22,084 bases of DNA from CBDHHC01 sp050633205. GTDB lineage: Bacteria > Pseudomonadota > Alphaproteobacteria > Rhizobiales > CBDHHC01. Both the position numbers and the translations under genes were made by a program. Each line of letters begins with the position of its first letter. The stretch's first letter is position 1. The notes under the pieces are model-generated. The model was not told where the DNA came from and made no database searches. It worked only from the letters and a program-made list of their open reading frames with translations. Below are positions 1 through 6,635 of the stretch, in pieces. The stretch lies in NCBI GenBank assembly GCA_050633205.1, contig JBOEGA010000015.1:1-22084 (forward strand), read 5' to 3'.

Positions 1-449
1 TCGACACCACCACCCTGCCCTGCACCAACAAGCAGGATATCTGCCGGAGTTTCTGAAAATGCAAGAAGTGCTGCGGCTGTTGTTGCCTCAAAGAATGTCA
101 GAGGGGCATCACCATTTGCCTTGATAACCCTCGTCAGCACTTCTACCAGCTTCTTTTCTGAAATGGGTTTTGTGCCAGTCATTTCACTCAGGCCAATACG
201 TTCGTTAAAGCTTGCCAGGTGATTAGAGGTATATTTGTGTACCCTGATGCCAGAGGCATAGAGTATGGACTGGATAAAGGCCAGCACGCTTTCCTTGCCA
301 TTCGAGCCACTGACATGAATTACTCTGGGTAATTTGGTCTGAGGGTTATCCAGCTTATCCATAAGGAGCTGCATACGATCCACAGACATATCAAGTTTTT
401 CAGTGTAGCGGGTTTTGAGTTGCGCCAGTAATTCCGCACTTTTGGCCAT
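1..449 (-). CDS. folC: Folylpolyglutamate/dihydrofolate synthase FolC, N-terminal part (runs off the left edge)
   Basis: Family role: ATP-dependent addition of glutamate to folates (and dihydropteroate in bifunctional forms), in the cytoplasm. About 149 codons are visible on the minus strand, starting at ATG 449 with GAGGAG about 8 nt upstream. The Mur-ligase-like fold is recognisable from V-I-H-V-S-G, the F-N-E-R-I segment and P-L-T-F-F-E-A-T-T-A-A-A (about residues 117-127). It lies downstream of accD, its usual alphaproteobacterial position. Oddity: the P-loop expected as GTNGKGS reads GSNGKES (48-54), TSPHL reads TSNHL (74-78), and the expected E-V-G-L-G-G-R reads G-A-G-Q-G-G-G (142-148). 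The frame is intact. The family assignment is secure from similarity and context; normal activity is doubtful. Confidence 0.85.
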   Translation of the reverse strand, partial: MAKSAELLAQLKTRYTEKLDMSVDRMQLLMDKLDNPQTKLPRVIHVSGSNGKESVLAFIQSILYASGIRVHKYTSNHLASFNERIGLSEMTGTKPISEKKLVEVLTRVIKANGDAPLTFFEATTAAALLAFSETPADILLVGAGQGGGV

Positions 450-563
450 AATGGCGCTCCTCATTTCAGAAAAGGTATTAGCAATAAGACATGCACCAAC
501 CTGTAACATAGAAAGTCTATATTACGGGTTGGTAAATAGTTTTTGGAAAAGCTGGTATTCAGC
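450..563. other. accD-folC intergenic spacer
   Basis: This is 114 bp between the accD stop and the folC start, which are on the same strand. I see the folC Shine-Dalgarno near 457-462 but no convincing terminator, so accD and folC are probably cotranscribed. Confidence 0.4.
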
Positions 564-1640
564 CTATTCAGCGGCGATATCCTGCGGCTGGGATTCGTTA
601 TCCTGCTTGACTGTCTTTGAAGATTTAGAAGTCTTTTTCTTCTTTTTCCCGGAAAGTTCAGTCACATTATCCTGCTTTTTTTCGGATGTCTTATCCTCAG
701 CAACAGGTACAGGCAATACGCTCTCATCGTCTGACTCATTGCCTTCATCAGGTGTTTCATCAATCAAAGGACGTACACCACGCTTGCTGACATGCTCGTG
801 CATAAGCAATTTACATACGTTTGTCAGTGTCTCACGCATTTTGTGACGGTGAACAACCATATCAACCATGCCGTGCTCAAGCAGGTATTCCGCGCGCTGG
901 AAGCCATCTGGCAATTGTTCGCGGATTGTCTGTTCGATAACACGAGGTCCTGCGAAACCGATAAGCGCACCGGGCTCTGCAATATGCAGGTCGCCGAGCA
1001 TCGCATAGGATGCAGTCACACCACCTGTTGTCGGGTCAGTCAGAACAACTACGTATGGAAGAGCAGCTTCGCGAAGACGCCTTACAGCAACTGTTGTGCG
1101 CGGCATCTGCATCAGGGACAAAATTCCCTCCTGCATACGTGCACCACCAGAAGCAGCAAACAGAATGAACGGAGTACGCTGATCCAAAGCCATTGTCATG
1201 CCCTGAAGGATTGCTTCACCAGCGGCCATTCCCAATGAACCACCCATAAAGCTGAAATCCTGAACAGCAGCAACAACAGGCATACCTTCCAGACGGCCAG
1301 ATCCTACAAGAACGGCGTCTTCCAGGTCAGTTTTAGCACGAGCGTCTCTCAGGCGATCCTGATAGCGTTTCTCGTCACGGAATTTAAGAGGGTCGTGAGG
1401 AACTTTAGGAAGCTCCATTTTCTCGTAAATACCGTCGTCAAACAGTGATTTAAGCCTGGCCGGCGCGTTCATCCGCATATGATAGTCTGAGCCAGGCACA
1501 ACAAATTGATTAGCTTCCAGATCCTTATGGAAGACCATTTGGCCGGTTTCTGGACATTTTACCCACAAGTTATCCGGCATGTCGCGTTTCCGCAACATCC
1601 CCTGAATCTTGGGTCGCACTACATTATTAATCCAGTTCAA
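564..1640 (-). CDS. accD: Acetyl-CoA carboxylase carboxyltransferase subunit beta
   Basis: AccD forms the carboxyltransferase with AccA and moves the carboxyl group from carboxybiotin to acetyl-CoA, giving malonyl-CoA for fatty-acid synthesis. The N-terminus (M-N-W-I-N-N-V-V-R-P-K-I) and the crotonase-like core with F-A-A-S-G-G-A-R-M-Q-E-G and P-T-T-G-G-V-T-A-S are typical. The start is a TTG at 1640, chosen because it gives the family N-terminus. The zinc-ribbon region keeps only one cysteine (W-V-K-C-P-E-T-G), as is common in Alphaproteobacteria. At 358 residues it is longer than usual (about 285-310): the last ~65 residues are an acidic stretch followed by a lysine-rich one (K-K-K-K-K-T-S-K-S-S-K), which looks disordered. 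It lies between trpA and folC, the usual order. Confidence 0.96.
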   Translation of the reverse strand: MNWINNVVRPKIQGMLRKRDMPDNLWVKCPETGQMVFHKDLEANQFVVPGSDYHMRMNAPARLKSLFDDGIYEKMELPKVPHDPLKFRDEKRYQDRLRDARAKTDLEDAVLVGSGRLEGMPVVAAVQDFSFMGGSLGMAAGEAILQGMTMALDQRTPFILFAASGGARMQEGILSLMQMPRTTVAVRRLREAALPYVVVLTDPTTGGVTASYAMLGDLHIAEPGALIGFAGPRVIEQTIREQLPDGFQRAEYLLEHGMVDMVVHRHKMRETLTNVCKLLMHEHVSKRGVRPLIDETPDEGNESDDESVLPVPVAEDKTSEKKQDNVTELSGKKKKKTSKSSKTVKQDNESQPQDIAAE

Positions 1641-1697
1641 TGTCTTATTACTCTTAATTTGCTGGGTGTATTACAATTCTCAGTTCAGATTAGCAGA

Positions 1698-1708
1698 ATT
1701 ATATTATA
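1698..1708 (-). promoter_or_regulatory. accD: Possible accD promoter -10 region
   Basis: Read on the minus strand, two overlapping TATAAT hexamers occur (1703-1708 and 1698-1703), about 60 bp upstream of the accD TTG start. The best -35-like hexamer, TTGGCT (1729-1734), sits 20 bp from the nearer -10, which is too far for a standard sigma-70 site. The call therefore rests mainly on the perfect -10 and its position. Confidence 0.35.
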
Positions 1709-1771
1709 CTACCCCTAATTTAATTCGCAGCCAAATCCAAGGCAATGTTTAATGCTTAAAAACAGGTACCA

Positions 1772-1790
1772 ACATACCCTTTAAGTATGT
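1772..1790. terminator. Weak hairpin between trpA and accD
   Basis: ACATAC (1772-1777) pairs with GTATGT (1785-1790) around a 7-nt loop. On the minus strand a TGTTTTT run follows some 10 nt later. It could attenuate readthrough from trpA into accD, but the stem is short and the T-run distant. Confidence 0.2.
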
Positions 1791-1814
1791 GACTTCTCTT
1801 CACACCTGCGGAAA

Positions 1815-2654
1815 TTATTCAGTCCCTGATAAGCCTCCAGATAACTCTTTTACCAAATTTACGACCGCCTGAACAGTCGTATCTGTTGCATTTCCGTCAT
1901 TATCTAAATTTTCAGTTATCGCGTTTACCAAAGCGGAACCTACAACAACCCCGTCTGCAGCCGCCGAAAGGGCCTTTGCCTGTTCGGCTGTTTTAATGCC
2001 GAAACCTATGGCTACTGGTAGGTCTGTGTGTTTTTTGATCTCGGAAACACGGTTTTGTACCGCCTGAACATCAGGGGTTGCCGTACCTGTAATTCCCGTA
2101 ATGGAAACATAGTAAAGAAATCCACCAGTATTGGCCAAAACAGCTGGAAGACGCTTTGCATCAGTGGTTGGCGTTGATAAACGGATGAAATTGATATTTT
2201 TTTCCATCGCTGGCAGACATAGTTCGTCATCTGCTTCTGGTGGAAGGTCAACGACAATCAGGCCATCAACACCGGCTTCGCTGGCATCGGTCAGGAATTC
2301 GGAGGTACCGTAGCTGTATATGGGGTTGTAATAGCCCATTAATACAATCGGAGTTTTTTTATCCTGTTCCCGGAAAGTGCGAACCATTTTCAGCGTTTTT
2401 TTCATATTCTGGCCGGATTTAAGGGCACGCTGAGATGAAAGCTGAATTGCAGGACCATCTGCCATCGGATCGGAGAAAGGCATTCCCAGCTCGATGATAT
2501 CAGCACCGGCTGCGGGAAGTTCCTTCATGATTTTCAGGGCAGTATCATAATCAGGGTCACCTGCGGTAATGAAAGCGACAAATGCTTTTTTGCCTTCTGC
2601 TTTCAGTTCCTCAAAACGGTGGCCAATGCGTGTTATAGGAGATTTTGTGTTCAT
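1815..2654 (-). CDS. trpA: Tryptophan synthase alpha subunit
   Basis: TrpA cleaves indole-3-glycerol phosphate to indole and glyceraldehyde-3-phosphate and channels indole to TrpB in an alpha2-beta2 complex. It is a 279-residue TIM barrel of normal length. The catalytic pair is visible: Glu55 in I-I-E-L-G-M-P-F and Asp66 in S-D-P-M-A-D-G, offset by six from E. coli Glu49/Asp60. The phosphate-binding glycines (G-F-G-I-K-T and V-V-V-G-S-A-L-V near the C-terminus) are intact. It starts 4 nt after the trpB stop and its GGAG ribosome site lies inside the end of trpB, indicating translational coupling. Confidence 0.98.
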   Translation of the reverse strand: MNTKSPITRIGHRFEELKAEGKKAFVAFITAGDPDYDTALKIMKELPAAGADIIELGMPFSDPMADGPAIQLSSQRALKSGQNMKKTLKMVRTFREQDKKTPIVLMGYYNPIYSYGTSEFLTDASEAGVDGLIVVDLPPEADDELCLPAMEKNINFIRLSTPTTDAKRLPAVLANTGGFLYYVSITGITGTATPDVQAVQNRVSEIKKHTDLPVAIGFGIKTAEQAKALSAAADGVVVGSALVNAITENLDNDGNATDTTVQAVVNLVKELSGGLSGTE

Positions 2655-2658
2655 TTTC

Positions 2659-3897
2659 TTATATCTCCGTTCCCAAATGCTCTGCTACTGCGAAGACATC
2701 CTTGTCGCCACGGCCGCATAGATTCATGACCAGTATATGGTCTTTGGGGAGTGTTGGTGCGAGTTTTTTAACATAGGCAAGGGCGTGGCTTGGCTCCAGC
2801 GCAGGAATAATGCCTTCGAGGCGGGTACACATCTGGAATGCGTCAAGGGCTTCCTTATCTGTTGCTGATACGTATTTTACACGACCAGTTTCATTCAACC
2901 ATGAGTGTTCAGGGCCAATGCCCGGATAATCAAGACCGGCAGAAATTGAATGACCTTCAATGATCTGCCCATCGTCATCCTGCAGAAGATATGTTCTGTT
3001 TCCATGGAGTACACCAGGACGGCCACCCTTAAGTGATGCGGCATGATCAGGTGTATCAATACCTCTGCCTGCGGCCTCAACGCCGTAAATATCTATTCCC
3101 TTGTCATCAAGGAATGGATGGAAGAGACCAATGGCATTTGAACCGCCACCAATACAGGCAACAAGGCTGTCCGGTAGTCTGCCTTCCTGCTCCATCATCT
3201 GCTCGCGGACTTCGTTGCCAATGATGGCCTGAAAATCGCGTACCATTTCAGGATAAGGGTGCGGGCCGGCTGCAGTACCAATGATGTAGAATGTATCGTC
3301 TACCGTGGAAACCCAGTCTCTCAGGGCTTCGTTCATTGCGTCTTTCAGAGTGCCTGAGCCTGCTGTTACTGCCTTGATTTCTGCACCCAGAAGTTTCATG
3401 CGGAATACGTTTGGTTTCTGGCGTTCGATATCAGTTGCGCCCATATAGACAACGCATGGAAGGCCAAAACGAGCAGCGACAGTTGCGACGGCAACTCCGT
3501 GCTGACCAGCCCCGGTTTCAGCGATGATGCGTTTCTTACCCATTCGGCGGGCAACCTGTATCTGGCCAAGGCAGTTATTTATTTTATGAGATCCGGTGTG
3601 GTTCAACTCATCTCTTTTGAAGTAGATTTTTGCACCACCAAGATGTTCTGTCAGGCGTTCAGCAAAATAAAGAGGGCTTGGACGACCACCATAATGAGTG
3701 AGAAGTTTTGTCAGCTCTGCCTGAAATTCCGGGTCTACTTTAGCTTCTTTATAAGCTTTTTCGAGATCAAGAATAAGGGGCATCAGAGTTTCAGCGACAA
3801 ACCTGCCGCCAAAAATTCCAAAATGGCCATTCTCATCCGGGCCGTTTCTTAAACTGTTGGTGAGACGATCATTCTCATCTATGTGTGTGTCTGACAT
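2659..3897 (-). CDS. trpB: Tryptophan synthase beta subunit
   Basis: TrpB is the PLP-dependent subunit that condenses indole with serine to give tryptophan. The PLP lysine is Lys105 in H-T-G-S-H-K-I-N-N, the catalytic glutamate is Glu127 in A-E-T-G-A-G-Q-H-G, and the PLP phosphate is held by G-G-G-S-N (A-C-I-G-G-G-S-N-A-I-G). At 412 residues it is full length. It follows trpF with a 102-bp spacer and overlaps functionally with trpA downstream. The spacer holds two CTTTTATA repeats 16 bp apart (3910-3917, 3926-3933) and AT-rich -10-like stretches, so a separate trpBA promoter is possible. Confidence 0.98.
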   Translation of the reverse strand: MSDTHIDENDRLTNSLRNGPDENGHFGIFGGRFVAETLMPLILDLEKAYKEAKVDPEFQAELTKLLTHYGGRPSPLYFAERLTEHLGGAKIYFKRDELNHTGSHKINNCLGQIQVARRMGKKRIIAETGAGQHGVAVATVAARFGLPCVVYMGATDIERQKPNVFRMKLLGAEIKAVTAGSGTLKDAMNEALRDWVSTVDDTFYIIGTAAGPHPYPEMVRDFQAIIGNEVREQMMEQEGRLPDSLVACIGGGSNAIGLFHPFLDDKGIDIYGVEAAGRGIDTPDHAASLKGGRPGVLHGNRTYLLQDDDGQIIEGHSISAGLDYPGIGPEHSWLNETGRVKYVSATDKEALDAFQMCTRLEGIIPALEPSHALAYVKKLAPTLPKDHILVMNLCGRGDKDVFAVAEHLGTEI

Positions 3898-3999
3898 TTG
3901 ATTATAAACCTTTTATATTTCAGGTCTTTTATAATTCAGGATTTCTTCTGAGAAACCGAATTGATAATGACTTTGATCAAGACCCTATGTTCGGGGCCT

Positions 4000-4653
4000 C
4001 TATGCTTTTGAAGCAGAATGCGCTGCGGCGATGAAATTGCGGATTAATTGAGGATCTTTTTCTCCCGGGCTTTTCTCGACTCCGGAAGATACATCCACTG
4101 CGCCCGCTCCAGTCAGTTCAATTGCTGAACGCACATTTTCAGGATTCAGGCCACCTGATAGCATAAAACGCATTTCATTTTCTACATTTTTCAGCAATGT
4201 CCAGTCAAAGGTAATACCATTCCCTCCAGGGAGAGACTTGCCATCTGCTATCGGTTTTGCATCAAACAGGAGAAAATCAACGCATTTCCTGTATTGCCGT
4301 GCCTTCTCTATATCTGCTGCTGATGCCACGCCAAGTGCCTTCAGGACAGGTTTTTTCAGCAGAGACTTCACCTCCGAGACCCGCTCAGGTGTTTCTGAAC
4401 CGTGGAGCTGGAACCAGTCCGGGTTAACCTCACTATTAATTTTCAGAAGATCTTCGTCTGAGGCATTCACAGTGAGAGCAACGGACTGCACTCTTTTGCC
4501 AGCATATTTTACGAGGTCTGCAGCTTCTGTCAGTTCGATATTACGCGGGCTTTTGGGGAAGAAGACAAAACCGACAAAATCGGCACCAGCTTCTATAGCA
4601 ACATCAAGGTTGCTGCGATCTTTCAGACCGCAAATTTTTGTTTTTATGGTCAT
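4000..4653 (-). CDS. trpF: Phosphoribosylanthranilate isomerase
   Basis: TrpF performs the Amadori rearrangement of phosphoribosylanthranilate to CdRP in tryptophan synthesis. It is a 217-residue TIM barrel. The general base is Cys8 in K-I-C-G-L and the general acid is probably Asp131 in D-F-L-L-F-D-A-K. The phosphate-binding end has L-S-G-G-L-N-P-E-N-V and D-V-S-S-G-V-E. It precedes trpB and follows the LapA-domain gene by 73 bp. The other trp genes (trpE/G/D/C) are not in the window, the split arrangement usual in Alphaproteobacteria. The ribosome site before ATG 4653 is poor. Confidence 0.97.
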   Translation of the reverse strand: MTIKTKICGLKDRSNLDVAIEAGADFVGFVFFPKSPRNIELTEAADLVKYAGKRVQSVALTVNASDEDLLKINSEVNPDWFQLHGSETPERVSEVKSLLKKPVLKALGVASAADIEKARQYRKCVDFLLFDAKPIADGKSLPGGNGITFDWTLLKNVENEMRFMLSGGLNPENVRSAIELTGAGAVDVSSGVEKSPGEKDPQLIRNFIAAAHSASKA

Positions 4654-4726
4654 TTCGGAAATATGGCTTTTTCAATGCCGGATTACATCATCTGTAACCC
4701 GCAGGATTGAAAGTTCAGCCCCGAAC

Positions 4727-5059
4727 TCAAGCAGGGGGCAATTGCTGCTGCCCGGACAATTCGAGTTGTCTCGTCAGCTTTTCTGCTCTCAATCGCCACT
4801 GGTGGGCTTCAAGAGCTCTTTCTCTGGCAGTTCTTCGCCATCGCCCCTGATTTATCCAGGCACCAATACCACCGAGCAATACACCCAAAATCATGCCTGC
4901 CAGAATAAAGAAGAAGAGAGGCATATTAATCGCTATAGCAGGGTCTTTGGGCGCAAACGGATCCAGAACAAGATTTACCTCATGGCGGTTTGCAACTGCC
5001 AATGTAACAAATATTATTCCTGCCGGAACGACTAAAAGTATCCAAATCAGTTTCTTCAC
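4727..5059 (-). CDS. LapA/DUF1049-domain inner-membrane protein
   Basis: This short membrane protein has two hydrophobic segments (about residues 4-23 and 47-69 from the chosen start) followed by a basic, charged, helical C-terminus (R-W-R-R-T-A-R-E-R-A...), the layout of LapA (lipopolysaccharide assembly protein A, DUF1049). In E. coli LapA/LapB act in control of LPS synthesis; the role here is inferred from family only. I chose GTG 5059 because V-K-K-L-I-W matches the usual N-terminus; GGAG lies 11 nt upstream. A TTG at 5080 would add seven residues. It sits between ihfB and trpF, a common alphaproteobacterial position. LapB is not present here. Confidence 0.8.
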   Translation of the reverse strand: MKKLIWILLVVPAGIIFVTLAVANRHEVNLVLDPFAPKDPAIAINMPLFFFILAGMILGVLLGGIGAWINQGRWRRTARERALEAHQWRLRAEKLTRQLELSGQQQLPPA

Positions 5060-5162
5060 GATTACAAGATCTCCGATCAATCATGATGTATGCAATATGA
5101 GCACCTGCAAAACCGATAAAAACCCAACCCTGATTTATATGCCTATCACTTATATATCAAAT

Positions 5163-5183
5163 GTATTTACTAAAAGTATTTAC
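5163..5183. repeat. Direct repeat GTATTTAC x2 upstream of the LapA-domain gene
   Basis: GTATTTAC occurs at 5163-5170 and 5176-5183, a 13-bp period, between the ihfB stop and the LapA-domain gene. It lies where a promoter or regulator site for the latter (minus strand) would be. No regulator is identified. Confidence 0.35.
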
Positions 5184-5191
5184 ACTGGCAC

Positions 5192-5476
5192 CTAAGCGCT
5201 GCCATTTAAACGCTCACGCATCTCTTTTCCGGATTTGAAGAATGGAACAAACTTCTCCGGTACAGACACTGTTTCGCCAGTTCTCGGGTTTCTGCCAACT
5301 CTTGCTGCGCGATGTTTTACCGTGAAGGCACCAAAGCCTCTCAGTTCAACTCTATCGCCCTGTGCCAGTGCTGCAATTATTTCGTCAAATATAACATTAA
5401 CAATTCTCTCCACATCTCTTTGGTAAAGATGCGGATTTGCTGTCGTAATTTTTTGAACCAGTTCCGATTTTATCAT
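5192..5476 (-). CDS. ihfB: Integration host factor subunit beta
   Basis: IHF is a sequence-specific DNA-bending heterodimer (IhfA/IhfB) used in recombination, replication and transcription. The 94-residue product begins M-I-K-S-E-L-V and contains the N-terminal helices (N-P-H-L-Y-Q-R-D-V-E-R-I-V), G-D-R-V-E-L-R-G-F-G-A-F, and the DNA-intercalating arm with Pro64 in G-R-N-P-R-T-G-E. The helix sequence favours IhfB over IhfA or HU. I chose ATG 5476. An ATG at 5488 would add M-I-E-L, but AAGGG directly abuts it, so that start is less likely. It follows sppA closely (about 30 bp), so cotranscription is likely. Confidence 0.95.
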   Translation of the reverse strand: MIKSELVQKITTANPHLYQRDVERIVNVIFDEIIAALAQGDRVELRGFGAFTVKHRAARVGRNPRTGETVSVPEKFVPFFKSGKEMRERLNGSA

Positions 5477-5517
5477 CAACTCAATCATCCCTTAAAAAAA
5501 CGAGTATCAATAACTTG

Positions 5518-6468
5518 TTATTTTGTATGAGGGTGCCAAACAGAAACAAGTCCGTCAAGTCTAAGTCGCTCTAAACCATGGTTTTTATTGAATATATCGA
5601 CAGGAATACCCATTTTTTTTGCAATAGATGCTGCTGCGTTACCAAAGATACCGAAAGTATCCTCATTTTGTACTGTCCAATTCTTGATTTCGAGGTCCTT
5701 AGACAGTTTATGTCTGGTCTGCAACCACTCGATTGCTTTCTCTTCACCACCAATTGCATCGATAAGCTTATGTGTCAGAGCCTGTCTACCTGAATAGATC
5801 TTGCCGTCTGTAAGTCCGGCAACTGAACCGGGATCAATTTTTCTTCTTTCACGTACCAGATCTACAAACCACTTATGTGTATCTGCTATGATTTCCTGGG
5901 TGGCTTCTCTGCCTGCTTCATCCAGCGGCTGGAATGGGGACGGATTGGCTTTCAGGTTACCGCTTTTTATTTCGTTCATTTTGACGCCGATATTATTCAT
6001 CAGCCCTGTGAACTCGGTCCACTGCATGATAACGCCAACGGAACCAGTGATGGTATTACCGCGAGCAACAATGTGATCGGTGGCCAAGCCCGTAATATAG
6101 GCAGCAGATGTCGCCATTGTACCGAAAACTGCAATGACCGGCTTTTTCTTCCCGAGTTTGCGGATAGAGAGGTAAAGAGCTTCTCCTCCGGCTGTTGTGC
6201 CGCCCGGGCTGTTGATATGGATTATTACGGCTTTTACATCGTCCGCTTTTTCCAGCTTTTCAAACAGATTCATTTGTGCGCGGTTGTTTGTGATCATTCC
6301 GGCAATATCAACGCGGGCAATATGCTTTGCGCCGATAGCGGTATTTCCGACGACAACAGCGGCATAGATTACAAGAGATAAAAGAATAACAAGAGCTGCT
6401 ATTCTCCAAAAACTCAAATGGCGCTGCATGCGCCGACGATCAACTAAAGCTTCAGCATTCAGGGACAT
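5518..6468 (-). CDS. sppA: Signal peptide peptidase SppA, single-domain S49 type
   Basis: This S49 serine protease probably degrades cleaved signal peptides or membrane protein fragments at the inner membrane. From ATG 6468 the product is 316 residues: a short basic cytoplasmic end, one TM segment (about 20-40), then the protease domain. I-N-S-P-G-G lies at 85-90, the nucleophile is Ser121 in G-T-M-A-T-S-A-A-Y, T-G-S-V-G-V at 141-146, and the general base is probably Lys173 in K-S-G-N-L-K. The frame stays open to 6582, but that extension runs into the rpsA terminator hairpin, so the downstream start is preferred. The single-domain length resembles Bacillus SppA rather than the double-domain E. 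coli enzyme. Placement between rpsA and ihfB is typical for the class. Confidence 0.92.
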   Translation of the reverse strand: MSLNAEALVDRRRMQRHLSFWRIAALVILLSLVIYAAVVVGNTAIGAKHIARVDIAGMITNNRAQMNLFEKLEKADDVKAVIIHINSPGGTTAGGEALYLSIRKLGKKKPVIAVFGTMATSAAYITGLATDHIVARGNTITGSVGVIMQWTEFTGLMNNIGVKMNEIKSGNLKANPSPFQPLDEAGREATQEIIADTHKWFVDLVRERRKIDPGSVAGLTDGKIYSGRQALTHKLIDAIGGEEKAIEWLQTRHKLSKDLEIKNWTVQNEDTFGIFGNAAASIAKKMGIPVDIFNKNHGLERLRLDGLVSVWHPHTK

Positions 6469-6549
6469 GTGATTTAACGACCTAACTGATTTGAAAATGA
6501 TCAATGTATTTGAAAAGCATAATACTATTGTGGTGTTAACTATCAACAG

Positions 6550-6585
6550 AAAATGGCCCGGAAAGCAAGCTAACCGGGCCATTTT
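6550..6585 (-). terminator. rpsA: Rho-independent terminator of rpsA
   Basis: A 12-bp perfect stem (6550-6561 with 6574-6585; core ATGGCCCGG/CCGGGCCAT) encloses a 12-nt loop. Read on the minus strand the stem ends in TTTT followed by CTGTT. It lies about 50 bp beyond the rpsA stop and upstream of the real sppA start. Confidence 0.8.
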
Positions 6586-6608
6586 ATTAGATATTCTGGT
6601 AAATCAGG

Positions 6609-6627
6609 TTTCCCGCAAGCCGGGAAA
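6609..6627. other. Second hairpin just after the rpsA stop
   Basis: TTTCCCG (6609-6615) pairs with CGGGAAA (6621-6627) around a 5-nt loop, 8 nt past the rpsA stop. It has no clear T-run on the minus strand; with the hairpin at 6550-6585 it makes a two-hairpin 3' end that may protect or help terminate the rpsA mRNA. Confidence 0.5.
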
Positions 6628-6635
6628 ACATGCGA

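Noticed and set aside
564..1640. AccD as defective because zinc cysteines are missing
   Set aside because: Loss of these cysteines is usual in alphaproteobacterial AccD, and the catalytic core is intact.
4238..5035. 265-codon plus-strand frame opposite trpF and the LapA-domain gene
   Set aside because: It spans two real minus-strand genes and their spacer; the product is low in family-like features.
6469..6582. 38-residue longer SppA start
   Set aside because: It would begin inside the rpsA terminator stem, and the family N-terminus fits ATG 6468.
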